This document shows, piece after piece, positions 35,243 through 44,978 of a stretch of 64,000 nt of DNA. The position numbers were made by a program, and so were the translations under genes. The notes below the pieces were generated by a model. It did not search any database. It was not told where the DNA came from and saw only the letters and a list, made by a program, of their open reading frames with translations. Position 1 is the stretch's first letter; each line of letters begins with the position of its first letter. Source of the stretch: an uncultured Lachnospiraceae bacterium. Its GTDB lineage: Bacteria; Bacillota; Clostridia; Lachnospirales; Lachnospiraceae. Location of the stretch: the NCBI GenBank assembly GCA_910578115.1, contig CAJTPO010000004.1, positions 1-64,000 of the forward strand, written 5' to 3'.

Positions 35243-36175
35243 ATGATACAGACAAAATATGCGATTGTGGTCGTAACTTATAACAGGGAAATGCTCCTGC
35301 AGGAATGTATTGATAAAGCAGCTAATCAGACGATAAAACCAGACTGCATTATTATTGTAAATAATGCTTCTACAGATAAAACGAAAATATATCTTAATAA
35401 GATAGATGATGGGAGCGGTTTTTTTGATATTATAAATCTTTCGCAAAATATAGGAGGAGCAGGTGGATTTGCAAAAGGAATAGAACATGCGGTAAAGAAA
35501 GACGTAGAATGTATACTGATCATAGATGATGATGCCATGATCGAGAAGGATTATATGGAACGAATTCTTCAAGAGAGACAGAGAAGGTTTGAATATAAAG
35601 CATTTGCTGGAACGGTCAAGGTAAATGATAAGATTGACACGTTTCATAGAAGAAAAGTATCAGATATAGGAATGTTATTGAGAAATTGTAAGGAGGAAGA
35701 ATACCTTTGTGCATGTTTTGAGTGTGATATCGCTTCATTTTGCGGCATGGTATTAGATGTGGAGCTGATAAAGAGAATAGGACTTCCGCATTCCAGATAT
35801 TTTATATGGCATGACGATGCAGAATACTCACTGCGAATTAGGAAATATAGTAAGTTTTTGGTAGTTACAAAAGCAGTGTTAGCGCATAAGACAAAAATCA
35901 ATGAAATATTTCGTCCAAGACGGTACGACTGGCGAGAGTATTATGCTATAAGGAATAGGATTCTGTTAGTAAAGGAGCATGGCACAATATTAGATAGAAT
36001 TATAAATGCAATGCATTTGTTCGTTCATGTGATATTTAGAAATTGGGTGTTTAAGCTGATAAAAGTAGATCATTATGACTGGAAATACGAAAATGCTATT
36101 GTAAAAGAAGCGATTAGAGATGCGAAGGGTAACAAAAAATATGTTGAAAACAGGACATGTAGAGTGAGAAGATAG
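35243..36175 (+). CDS. family 2 glycosyltransferase, GlfT2/rhamnosyltransferase-like
   Basis: 310 residues. The GT-A domain reads AIVVVTYNREMLLQECIDKA, IIIVNNASTDKT, NLSQNIGGAGGFAKGIEHA and LIIDDDAMIEKDY. The N-G-G-A-G-G-F loop and the later YFIWHDDAEYSLR segment are typical of galactofuranosyl- and rhamnosyltransferases such as GlfT2 and WbbL-like enzymes. It is the first gene of the AT-rich glycan locus. The leader is about 160 bases after the conserved element. The sugar is not determined. Confidence 0.88.
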   Translation: MIQTKYAIVVVTYNREMLLQECIDKAANQTIKPDCIIIVNNASTDKTKIYLNKIDDGSGFFDIINLSQNIGGAGGFAKGIEHAVKKDVECILIIDDDAMIEKDYMERILQERQRRFEYKAFAGTVKVNDKIDTFHRRKVSDIGMLLRNCKEEEYLCACFECDIASFCGMVLDVELIKRIGLPHSRYFIWHDDAEYSLRIRKYSKFLVVTKAVLAHKTKINEIFRPRRYDWREYYAIRNRILLVKEHGTILDRIINAMHLFVHVIFRNWVFKLIKVDHYDWKYENAIVKEAIRDAKGNKKYVENRTCRVRR

Positions 36176-36324
36176 TTGTCTCGCTATTTATGGATTAGAT
36201 TTGGCATGTATGATTGGAAATAAGAGAAAAGATTTGTTTGATAACATCTAAAAACATAAGAGAAGATCAGATTCGTAATGTAATACTTGAGAAATAAGTT
36301 GATAGTGCAAAAGGGGAATATGAT

Positions 36325-38310
36325 TTGAAGTGGAAGCAATTAATTGAAATATTACATGAAAACAGTCCACACGACTATGAAAGATATATTGCCAAGTTAA
36401 ATGATTTTGATGAATCTGAGTTTTTTAGAAAGATCAAAGCTTTTAAATTTGTAATTTCTAAAGTTTTCCAGCTTCGATTATATGCAAAAAAAACAGTACC
36501 TGAATCCCAATATTATGCAAGAATAGACAATCGGTTATATGGATCTAAATTAGCAGAATATGATGTGATTTCGCTTAACTTATTTGATACATTTCTAATT
36601 AAAAATGTAATGGATGACTCTGATGTTTATTCTTTGATTGGAATGAAACTGGAAATAAACGGTTTTTGTGCGATTAGACAAAAAGCCGAGCAGGAAGCTA
36701 TAAAAAGGATAAGAGATAAATATGGTAAAAAAGTGCCTGACCTTTATGCTATATATGAAATTATTCAAGAATGGTGTGACATAGAACCTGAAATAGGGAT
36801 TTCAACGGAAATTGCAGTTGAAACAGCGATTTATGAATTAAATCCATATTGGTTTGAAACTATATGTCAATTAATTCGATCTAAAAAAATAGTGTTGCTT
36901 ATGTCGGATGCACCGCTACATGAGATGGAAATAAGAAAAATGCTGGAACAAATGGGGCTGGTATGGAAAGGGTATATTTTTACAGCATGTGACTGTGGTG
37001 TAACGAAGGAATCAGGAAAACTATTTGAGCATGTTAAAGGCTTGCTTGGAAATGAAAAGAGATATATTCATATAGGTGATAATCGTGTAGATGATGTGCA
37101 TATGGCAAAGATTCATCGATGGGATTCCATATTCTATCAGGATGTTCATAAAGTTGGACGTCCTTACAGAAGAATTGGAAAAAGTGTAATAGTGGAGTCA
37201 ATTACTGGAGGGATTATTAATACGACATTGCATAATGGTATAAGGGAATTATCTGCATTGGAAGAGTTTGGGTTTAATTATTTTGGCAGATTGCATATAG
37301 GATATTGTCAATGGCTTAATCACTTAGTCAAGAGTGAACGAATAGATAAGTTGCTGTTTGTATCGCGTGATGGATATTTGATAAAGAAAATATATGACAA
37401 ATATTTTGGAGAAATACCATCGGAGTATATATATGTATCTCGATATGCTTTAAGTCAGATTACCGTGGATGAGAACATGGAGTCTTTTATAAGACAAAAT
37501 TTGAGTCCGGTGGCATCAGAAAGTAAGATGACTGTAGCAGCAGTTTTTGAAAAATTACAACTTGAAATGTTTGTCCCAGAGCTTGAAGATGCTGGAATCA
37601 AAACTGATTCTTTACTATGTAAAAGAAACTTGAAAACGATCAAATCCTTTCTATATTATAATAAAAAGAGAATTGCGAAAATATATGGGACGCAGTGTGA
37701 TGCGGCAGTCAAATATTTTAAAGAGATGTTGTCAGATAGCAATAGAGTATGTGTGGTTGATATCGGCTGGCATGGTACTTGTATTATGGGTGTAATGGAC
37801 TTTATTAGTAAACATCTGAGATGGTCAGGTGAAGTGATAGGAGCGCAAATTGGTCTGGAATGTGATGAGATTAATATTGGGCTAAATGCTTTATCTAAGA
37901 TTCGTGTATATGCGTTTTCACCGACATTCAATGTTGATCTGTACAAAAGACATGACTTTGGATTGATTAATGTGATTGACGAGATTGTTTTTTCAGCACC
38001 AGAACCGTCATTGTTGCAATATGCCATGACTGAAAATGGTGAGGTAAAAAATATATTTGCTGAGGAACCACAGAAAAATGTGGAAATTGTTAAAAATATA
38101 CAAAATGGAGTTTTAAAATACGTTGAAAAATACAATAAAATTATACGAGACTTGGATATGCAATTATATATTCCAGCCCAAGTTGCGTATAGACCAGTCA
38201 TTGAGGTCGTTCAAAAAAGAAAGTATATTAAAGATCTACTTGGCAAATATAAGGTACAGCGTAACTGTGGAATTAGTGATGACAATTGGAAGGATGTCAC
38301 AACTGTATAG
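36325..38310 (+). CDS. HAD-fold protein with altered nucleophile and a C-terminal glycan-locus domain
   Basis: 661 residues. The start is a TTG at 36325, 8 bases after AAGGGG; no ATG fits. A HAD domain lies at about 75-290, but motif I reads ISLNLFDTFL with Asn85 where the catalytic Asp is expected (compare FDIFDTL in the GT2-HAD protein at 41874). The motif III lysine (GVTKESGKLF) and motif IV (HIGDNRVDDVHMA) are kept. The C-terminal part, from about residue 340, has FVSRDGYLIKKIY, YVSRYALSQ and VDIGWHGTC, shared with the 41874 protein. It may be a binding or scaffold protein rather than a phosphatase. It precedes wzm by 20 bases. Confidence 0.75.
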   Translation: MKWKQLIEILHENSPHDYERYIAKLNDFDESEFFRKIKAFKFVISKVFQLRLYAKKTVPESQYYARIDNRLYGSKLAEYDVISLNLFDTFLIKNVMDDSDVYSLIGMKLEINGFCAIRQKAEQEAIKRIRDKYGKKVPDLYAIYEIIQEWCDIEPEIGISTEIAVETAIYELNPYWFETICQLIRSKKIVLLMSDAPLHEMEIRKMLEQMGLVWKGYIFTACDCGVTKESGKLFEHVKGLLGNEKRYIHIGDNRVDDVHMAKIHRWDSIFYQDVHKVGRPYRRIGKSVIVESITGGIINTTLHNGIRELSALEEFGFNYFGRLHIGYCQWLNHLVKSERIDKLLFVSRDGYLIKKIYDKYFGEIPSEYIYVSRYALSQITVDENMESFIRQNLSPVASESKMTVAAVFEKLQLEMFVPELEDAGIKTDSLLCKRNLKTIKSFLYYNKKRIAKIYGTQCDAAVKYFKEMLSDSNRVCVVDIGWHGTCIMGVMDFISKHLRWSGEVIGAQIGLECDEINIGLNALSKIRVYAFSPTFNVDLYKRHDFGLINVIDEIVFSAPEPSLLQYAMTENGEVKNIFAEEPQKNVEIVKNIQNGVLKYVEKYNKIIRDLDMQLYIPAQVAYRPVIEVVQKRKYIKDLLGKYKVQRNCGISDDNWKDVTTV

Positions 38311-38329
38311 AATATAAGAGGTATATAGA

Positions 38330-39097
38330 ATGGAACATTTAAGAATGATACTTCGTTTGGCAAAGAATGATTTTAAATCACGTTACGCAGCGTCGATGTT
38401 GGGAATAGTGTGGGCATTTATTATGCCTATTATTACAATACTTGTTTTTTGGGTTGTTTTTCAACTTGGCTTTAAATCGGTACCAGTAGAAGATATGCCA
38501 TATATTTTATGGTTTGTGGTAGCATATGTTCCATGGATATTTTTTAATGATATGCTTAGTTTTGGAGTAAATGCGCTGGCTGATTATAATTATTTGGTTA
38601 AAAAGGTCAAATTCAAAGTGGGTTATATTCCATTGATTCGTATTGTTTCTTCGTTATTTGTACACCTTTTTTTCTTTATATTTATATATTTTATGTTTTG
38701 GTGCTATAAAATGCCAGTGAAATTTATATCGGTTCAGGCGTTATATTACAGTTTTGCCTTGACATGTTTTTCTTGTGGATTAGTTTTTCTTTTGTCTTCT
38801 TTGGCTGTTTTTTTTCGGGATGTTGCACAACTGGTTATGGTTATATTACAGATTGGTTTTTGGGTGACTCCCATTTTTTGGAATTCAAACGGAATGGATA
38901 CTAATATTTTAAATTTTGTTAAAATTAATCCTCTTTATTATATTGTAGAAGGATATAGAGAGAGTTTTATTTATTGTATTCCTTTTTGGAAGCATCCGGT
39001 TATGACAGGATATTTTTGGGTGATTACAGTGCTAATAGGTATGCTGGGATATTTTACATTTAAACGTCTAAGACCGCATTTTGCAGATGAGCTATAA
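38330..39097 (+). CDS. wzm: polysaccharide ABC transporter permease (Wzm-type)
   Basis: 255 residues with six membrane helices, starting MEHLRMILRLAKNDFKSRYA and then LGIVWAFIMPIITILVFWVVF, the usual N-terminus of Wzm/TagG/RfbA permeases. With the ATPase encoded immediately downstream it should move a lipid-linked glycan across the membrane. The stop codon overlaps an ATG of the next frame; the likely wzt start is 15 bases further on. The assignment is firm at family level; whether the cargo is a teichoic acid, rhamnan or another glycan is not shown. Confidence 0.92.
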   Translation: MEHLRMILRLAKNDFKSRYAASMLGIVWAFIMPIITILVFWVVFQLGFKSVPVEDMPYILWFVVAYVPWIFFNDMLSFGVNALADYNYLVKKVKFKVGYIPLIRIVSSLFVHLFFFIFIYFMFWCYKMPVKFISVQALYYSFALTCFSCGLVFLLSSLAVFFRDVAQLVMVILQIGFWVTPIFWNSNGMDTNILNFVKINPLYYIVEGYRESFIYCIPFWKHPVMTGYFWVITVLIGMLGYFTFKRLRPHFADEL

Positions 39098-39111
39098 TGA
39101 AAGGAAGTCAT

Positions 39112-40362
39112 ATGAAGGCCATTAAAGTAAAGAATGTTAAAAAGATTTATCCGTTGTATAGTGGCAAGGGAAGTAAGGTTAGAGAAGCGCTGTCGCTTTC
39201 AAGTAAAAGTTATCATAGCGATTTTTATGCATTAAGAGGTATAAGCTTTGAGGTTGAACAGGGGGAATGCGTCGGAATAATTGGATTAAACGGTTCCGGA
39301 AAATCAACGCTACTCAAAATATTAACGGAAGTCATTACTCAAACAGAAGGGGAAATAGAGGTCAAAGGTAAAGTTTCGGCATTGTTGGAACTTGGGGCTG
39401 GATTTAATCCTGAGTATACTGGAATGGAAAATATTTATTTAAATACTATGCTAATGGGGTATACTCGTAAAGAAACGGATGAAAAAATTTCGCAGATTGT
39501 AGAATTTGCAGAAATAGGGGATTTTATAAATCAGCCTGTTAAAGTATATTCTTCCGGTATGTTTGTTAGGTTGGCGTTCGCAATAGCTATTACAGTAGAA
39601 CCGGATATTTTGATTATTGATGAAGCACTCAGTGTTGGCGATGTATTTTTTCAGCAAAAATGTTATAGAAAAATAAAAGAGTTTTCAGGGAGATCAACTG
39701 TTCTGATTGTATCACATGATTTGAATGCAATTACAAAATTTTGCCAGAGAATTATTGTAATGAACCAAGGCGAAATCGTATATAGTGGAAATCCTAACGA
39801 AGCTATATCTTATTATTTTAAATTAAAGCAAGGCGGCTATGAACAAAAAAAGATACAGAAAACAAACGATGATACAGTAGATTTTGCCTTATTCAAAGAA
39901 CCGGCAAAAGAACAGTACAGTGGTCACATGGATGTTATAATCAAACAATATTACTATGATATCAATAATCAGCCATATGCAGAATACTGTATGAGAGATG
40001 ATGTGATTCATATTGCTATGCTGGTAGAAATACAACGTATGATCGAGGATGTTATTGTAGGATACCAAGTGAGAGATAAATTTGGGAACGAAGTGTTTGG
40101 AGAAACATCATTGACATCTGATGTTGATAAATTTTCTTTGATAGAGGGGAAAAGTCTGATTTCATTTACGATAACTTGGCCAGAAGTAAGAGAAGGAGAT
40201 TATTTTATAACTTTAGGGATTGGAGAAGGAAGTGAAGTGCTTAATCAGGTAGAACAGTGTTGGATTAATAATGCGATACATCTTATTGAAACAACACATG
40301 GAAAGACTATATTTGGTATTTTTAATCATGAAATAGAGAATTTCTCCATTAAGAATATTTAG
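39112..40362 (+). CDS. wzt: polysaccharide ABC transporter ATPase with C-terminal glycan-binding domain (Wzt-type)
   Basis: 416 residues. The N-terminal ATPase has Walker A GLNGSGKST (58-66), the signature YSSGMFVRLAFA, Walker B ILIIDEALSVGD and the switch LIVSHD. From about residue 260 to the end a beta-rich domain follows (YYYDINNQPYAEYCMRDD, VREGDYFITLGIGEG), typical of Wzt proteins that recognise a cap on the non-reducing end of the chain before export. The start at 39112 follows AAAGGAAG. The next gene encodes a methyltransferase with a coiled coil, a candidate maker of that cap. Confidence 0.93.
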   Translation: MKAIKVKNVKKIYPLYSGKGSKVREALSLSSKSYHSDFYALRGISFEVEQGECVGIIGLNGSGKSTLLKILTEVITQTEGEIEVKGKVSALLELGAGFNPEYTGMENIYLNTMLMGYTRKETDEKISQIVEFAEIGDFINQPVKVYSSGMFVRLAFAIAITVEPDILIIDEALSVGDVFFQQKCYRKIKEFSGRSTVLIVSHDLNAITKFCQRIIVMNQGEIVYSGNPNEAISYYFKLKQGGYEQKKIQKTNDDTVDFALFKEPAKEQYSGHMDVIIKQYYYDINNQPYAEYCMRDDVIHIAMLVEIQRMIEDVIVGYQVRDKFGNEVFGETSLTSDVDKFSLIEGKSLISFTITWPEVREGDYFITLGIGEGSEVLNQVEQCWINNAIHLIETTHGKTIFGIFNHEIENFSIKNI

Positions 40363-40419
40363 ATTTAATTTGTATTTATATAGAGTTACAGAATATAAAG
40401 TTTGACTGAGAGGAATTAT

Positions 40420-41853
40420 ATGAAAAAATGGGAGTATTTTGACGGGAATTTTTTTGCAGATCAGTATAATGATACACTTCTAAAGTATTCTCCGTGGTCC
40501 GGGCATAGACGCTTTGGATATGATTTGGTTTCTTATTATGAACCGGAAAATGTAGTGGAGCTGGGTAGTTTTTATGGATGTTCATCCTTTGCATTTATGC
40601 AGGCAGTTAAGACAAATCATTTGCAAACAAAAATATATGCAATTGATTTGTGGGAGGCAGATGATGAGTTTACAATGCATGATTATGAGCAGGATGTTTT
40701 TGGGTTTTTTATGCAGGTATATGAAAGTGAGTTTTCAGACATTACAGTTGAAATAATGAAAATGTCTTTCGATGATGCTCTTAGGTGTTTCGATGATTGC
40801 AGTATAGAAATTCTTCATATCGATGGTTCGCATGCGTATGAAGATGTAAGGCATGATTTTGAGACATGGCTTCCTAAATTGAAGAGGGATGGTATTATTC
40901 TTTTTCATGATATAAGTGAACAACTGCTGTATGAAAAGACATTAGGCTCGTGTGTTTTTTGGAAAGAATTGAAAGAGGAATATCCCTATACTGCTGAGAT
41001 GCAGCAAAGCTGGGGATTGGGAATTTTGTTTCTTTCAGAAGCTAGGTACAAAGATTTTATCAGCAAGGTAAATTTGAATTATTATTTAAAAATGAGTACT
41101 TATGATGAGAATGAGGCAAAGGATCGAATCAGAATAGATTATTTTAAACTTTTGGATGCTGGTAAATGGATCGAATCGCTCAAACAGGATAAGGAAAAAG
41201 CTGATCAAGGGAATACCAGGTTATTATATGAAATAGAAAGAATTAAGAAAAGTTATGAAACAACTGAAAAAGAAAAAGAAAAATATATAAATGAATTACT
41301 GAATACAATACAAAATTATGAGAAGATGGTTAAGGCCAAAGAGGTTTATGTACAGGAATTAGTTGGAACTATTGATTTATTCAAAAAGGAAAATAAAGGA
41401 ATTAAATCAGCATATGACAAGACGATAGTAGCAAAGGATATGTATATAGATGAGTTGGGAAATACTATTTCTGCGTATGAAGATACATTTATTGGAAAGG
41501 ACAGATACATTAAAGAATTGTCAGCAACAATCGATGCGTATGAGCAGACAATTAAGACTAAAGATATTTATGTAGATGAATTAAAAAATGTAATTTGTGA
41601 ATATGAAGAGACGGTTAATGGAAAAGAACGATATATTGAGGAGCTGTTATCGACGATTGATTCTTACAAAAAAAGTGTTAATGAAATCAAAAATGCATAT
41701 GAGCAGACAATAGTAGGAAAAGATGAATACATTGAGGAGCTGTTATCGACGATTGATTCTTACAAAAAAAGTGTTGATGAAATCAAAAATGCATATGAGC
41801 AGACAATAGTAGGAAAAGATGAATACATTGAGGAACTGGAAAAGGAAAAATAG
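40420..41853 (+). CDS. methyltransferase with a long repeat-built coiled coil (WbdD-like chain terminator/ruler candidate)
   Basis: 477 residues; ATG at 40420 after GAGAGGAATTAT. Residues 1 to about 225 form a class I SAM methyltransferase (MTase_24/CmcI-like): VVELGSFYGCSSFAF for the cofactor loop, YAIDLWEADDE for the acidic second strand, and LHIDGSHAYEDVRHD. From about residue 245 to the end the chain is charged and heptad-like, with a Y-[IV]-x-E-L-x-x-T-I motif at spacings of 21, 32, 21, 21, 21, 32 and 32 residues. The last repeats are near-identical at DNA level. Its place directly after wzt mirrors WbdD, where a terminal methylation caps the glycan and coiled-coil length sets chain length. 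The role is inferred. Confidence 0.8.
   Translation: MKKWEYFDGNFFADQYNDTLLKYSPWSGHRRFGYDLVSYYEPENVVELGSFYGCSSFAFMQAVKTNHLQTKIYAIDLWEADDEFTMHDYEQDVFGFFMQVYESEFSDITVEIMKMSFDDALRCFDDCSIEILHIDGSHAYEDVRHDFETWLPKLKRDGIILFHDISEQLLYEKTLGSCVFWKELKEEYPYTAEMQQSWGLGILFLSEARYKDFISKVNLNYYLKMSTYDENEAKDRIRIDYFKLLDAGKWIESLKQDKEKADQGNTRLLYEIERIKKSYETTEKEKEKYINELLNTIQNYEKMVKAKEVYVQELVGTIDLFKKENKGIKSAYDKTIVAKDMYIDELGNTISAYEDTFIGKDRYIKELSATIDAYEQTIKTKDIYVDELKNVICEYEETVNGKERYIEELLSTIDSYKKSVNEIKNAYEQTIVGKDEYIEELLSTIDSYKKSVDEIKNAYEQTIVGKDEYIEELEKEK
41635..41836 (+). repeat. 96-bp tandem repeat inside the coiled-coil region
   Basis: The unit beginning GAGCTGTTATCGACGATTGA at 41641 recurs at 41737 with one visible difference (AAT versus GAT in V-N-E versus V-D-E), and the first bases of a third unit follow. 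The period is 96 bases, or 32 residues, so copy-number change would keep the frame and lengthen or shorten the rod. Confidence 0.9.
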
Positions 41854-41873
41854 TCAGGAGATAAAAGTGGCGT

Positions 41874-44800
41874 ATGAATAAGTCAATATTGAATAATGAA
41901 TATAAGATTTCAATTATCATGCCGGTTTATAATACAGAAGAATATTTTGATCGGTGTATTAGGAGCGTACTGAACCAGTCCTATATAAATCTTGAGCTTA
42001 TTGTTGTTGACGACTGTTCACCTGGAAATATCAAAGAAAAGGTAACATTGTATGCGGAGAAAGATCAAAGAGTGAAAATGATTTCTCATGAGAAAAATGA
42101 GGGATTATTCAAAGCACGTCTTACAGGGGCAAAAGCAGCAACGGGTGATTATATTGCTTTTATCGACAGTGATGATTATGTTTCAATGGATTATTATCAT
42201 ACATTGTTAGATAAGGCAGTGACGGAACAGGTAGATATAACAATCGGTCGTACAGTGCACCAGGATCAGAATGGAAATAAGTTCATTTATAATCTGCATG
42301 ATGCCGGATTTCATTTTGACCGTTTAGAAGGCGACGAGGTAAGAAAAAGATTCTATTGTCAAAAGGGGCAGTGTTATGCCTGGCATACTATTTGGAATAA
42401 GTTGTATACAAAAAAGCTGTGGGATCAATGTACTCCTTATTATGACAGGATCGATAGGCATGTAATCATGACGGAGGATATTGCCTTTTCATCAGTATTA
42501 TTTTTCTTTGCCCATTCGGTTGCGACAACAGCTAATGATGCTTATTTCTATTGCGCGAATGATAAAGCATCAACAAACGCAGATCATATTACCATGAAAA
42601 AATTTGTCAAGAATCTGGAAGATATAAGCACGGTTTTTGATTTTGTGAAACAGTTTTTGGAAGAGCAAAATGCTCCCGAAAGCATAAATACTGATTTCCT
42701 TGAATTTAGAAAGTTATATGCCCGTTTATGGAATAACATACCTAAATACCAATTGTCAGCTGCTGATGCAATAAAAGGCAGTAAAATAATGAAGGAATTT
42801 TGTCCGGATGAAACATCATGTGCGCATAAAGATGATTACTTCTTTTCCAGTATTCAGACGAAGTGGACAGGTGGGCTTGAAAATATAAAGGAAAGGATTT
42901 TAAAGTCACAAGATAAGTATATTAGTTTTGATATTTTTGATACTTTGATCAAGAGACCATTTTTGGATCCTGCAGATCTATTTGAATTGATTGACAGGGA
43001 ATTTGAGCAGCTTATGCCTTCTTCTTTGAAATTTCGGAATATTAGAACAGAAGCAGAAGTTATTGCAAGGCGAAAGTTCGGATCCACGAATCCTGAATGG
43101 GAAGATATAACAATTTATGAGATTTATCAGGTAATGGGTGAGATGTATCATATTCCAGCAGATCTTATAAAAAGATTATTGGAGAGAGAAAAGGAACTGG
43201 AAATAGAGTTTTGCGGTGTAAGAAACGCGGGACGGGAACTTTATGAAACAGCATTACTGTCTGGGAAACAGATTCTTATAATTTCCGACATGTATTTGGA
43301 TAAAGAAACAATTATAAAAATACTTGACAAAAATGGATATCGTGAATATTCATATCTATATGTTTCGTCTGAGGTAAGATTGACTAAGAACAGAGGTAAT
43401 CTGTATAAATATGTCTGTCAAGAATTGAAGATTGATCAGACAATGCATGTGTACCATATAGGTGATGCATGGCAAAATGATTATATTAATTCTGAAAAGA
43501 ATGGATTTGAACCTATTTTACTTCCCAAAGCCAGGGAAATATTTGAAAACAGAATTCAGGGCGTTAATACTAATCAATGTGGAACTATAGGTATTAATTC
43601 TAATGGAAATATAGTAGATAAGCAAAAACAATACAGGTCTATTGGCCTTAGTTGTATGTACTCAGTTGTTTGTAACATGTATTTTGATAATCCGTACAGA
43701 GCATTCAACCCGGAGAGTGATTTTAATGCTGATCCGTATTTTATAGGATTATATGCTTTAGGTATGCATCTTATAGGACTTAGCAAATGGATTTCTGGTG
43801 TATGTAAAGATAAAGAAGTCAAGAGGGTTCATTTTCTGGCTAGAGACGGTTATATGCCGATGAGGGCGTTTGAAATTCTCAATTCAAATGCAGATTGTAT
43901 TTCTGAATTTGATTATATGTATGCATCAAGAAAATCTGTTATGCCAGGTATGATTAAATCAACAACTGATTTTTACAATCTTCCAGTTGAGTATAGGAAT
44001 CATTCGCCCAAGACGCTATTAAAGGTTTTGGAATTTGCATCTGCTGATTTGAGCGAGGAAATAAAAGAAGATATTTGTAAGAGTAAAAAAATTTCATATC
44101 AAAAAACATTTGCGCAAAGAGAAGATTATCTAAGATTTATCGATATTTTTTTAGATAAAATATATGATGAAGAAAGGTATAAAGAAAGTTATTCACTGGC
44201 AAAAGAATATTATTCTCAGATTTCAGAAAAAGATCTGACATTTGATATGGGATATAGCGGACGTATTCAAAATGCAATTTCTGAATTATGTGGCAGGAGC
44301 GTTGATGCCTTGTTCGTACACAGTGATAATGATATGTCAGCCAAAATGTCTCGAATGGGCAAGTTTGATATTATTAATTATTATGATTTTATTCCATGTG
44401 TTTCAGGACTTTTAAGGGAACATATGTTGTCGGACTATCATGATGGTTGCGTTGGCTTCCAACGTGTTAGAGGGAAAGTTGAACCAATCTTAAAAAGCGA
44501 AGAGAAATCTAGTCAGGATATTATTGTTATAGACATGATTCAAAAAGGTGCGCTGGATTTTGTTACATATATGCGTAATTATTTTGGGGAGTATTGGGAT
44601 TATATACCTTTTCGATATACAGAAACTTCGATGCCGTTTGAAGGTTATCTGAAGAATGCAAAAGATATAGATCGTAAAATTTTTGCGGCATCTTATTTTG
44701 AAGATTTTGTGTATGGAGCATCAGAAAAAATAAACATTGAGCAATTTATTCGGGATTATTATGGAAACGCAAATGTAATAAATGAAAAAGATGAAAACAC

Positions 44801-44978
44801 CGAGCTTTTTTTTACACAGTGTATAAAAAATAAGGGAAAAATTTCCCGGGCATTAATTTTCTTTATATTAAATAAGGATGTATTTAGTAAAAAGATGGCG
44901 AATGAGCTTAGAGGTAGGCCGATATTGTATCGATTTGGGAAGTGGGCTTGGAATTTACTGAAAAAGAAGGAAAAATGA
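41874..44978 (+). CDS. glycosyltransferase family 2 fused to a HAD-like domain and a C-terminal glycan-locus domain
   Basis: 1034 residues. Residues 1 to about 330 are a GT-A glycosyltransferase: ISIIMPVYNTEEYF, LIVVDDCSPGNIKEK, FIDSDDYVSMDYY, and MTEDIAFSS as the probable base region. A HAD-like domain follows with motif I at Asp353 (ISFDIFDTLIKRPF), motif II IISDMYLDKETI and motif IV HIGDAWQNDY. The C-terminal third has FLARDGYMPMRAFEIL, YASRKSVMP and LTFDMGYSGRIQ, homologous to the C-terminus of the 36325 protein. A phosphatase-like domain next to a transferase suggests handling of a sugar- or alditol-phosphate. The stop overlaps the next start. Confidence 0.85.
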   Translation: MNKSILNNEYKISIIMPVYNTEEYFDRCIRSVLNQSYINLELIVVDDCSPGNIKEKVTLYAEKDQRVKMISHEKNEGLFKARLTGAKAATGDYIAFIDSDDYVSMDYYHTLLDKAVTEQVDITIGRTVHQDQNGNKFIYNLHDAGFHFDRLEGDEVRKRFYCQKGQCYAWHTIWNKLYTKKLWDQCTPYYDRIDRHVIMTEDIAFSSVLFFFAHSVATTANDAYFYCANDKASTNADHITMKKFVKNLEDISTVFDFVKQFLEEQNAPESINTDFLEFRKLYARLWNNIPKYQLSAADAIKGSKIMKEFCPDETSCAHKDDYFFSSIQTKWTGGLENIKERILKSQDKYISFDIFDTLIKRPFLDPADLFELIDREFEQLMPSSLKFRNIRTEAEVIARRKFGSTNPEWEDITIYEIYQVMGEMYHIPADLIKRLLEREKELEIEFCGVRNAGRELYETALLSGKQILIISDMYLDKETIIKILDKNGYREYSYLYVSSEVRLTKNRGNLYKYVCQELKIDQTMHVYHIGDAWQNDYINSEKNGFEPILLPKAREIFENRIQGVNTNQCGTIGINSNGNIVDKQKQYRSIGLSCMYSVVCNMYFDNPYRAFNPESDFNADPYFIGLYALGMHLIGLSKWISGVCKDKEVKRVHFLARDGYMPMRAFEILNSNADCISEFDYMYASRKSVMPGMIKSTTDFYNLPVEYRNHSPKTLLKVLEFASADLSEEIKEDICKSKKISYQKTFAQREDYLRFIDIFLDKIYDEERYKESYSLAKEYYSQISEKDLTFDMGYSGRIQNAISELCGRSVDALFVHSDNDMSAKMSRMGKFDIINYYDFIPCVSGLLREHMLSDYHDGCVGFQRVRGKVEPILKSEEKSSQDIIVIDMIQKGALDFVTYMRNYFGEYWDYIPFRYTETSMPFEGYLKNAKDIDRKIFAASYFEDFVYGASEKINIEQFIRDYYGNANVINEKDENTELFFTQCIKNKGKISRALIFFILNKDVFSKKMANELRGRPILYRFGKWAWNLLKKKEK

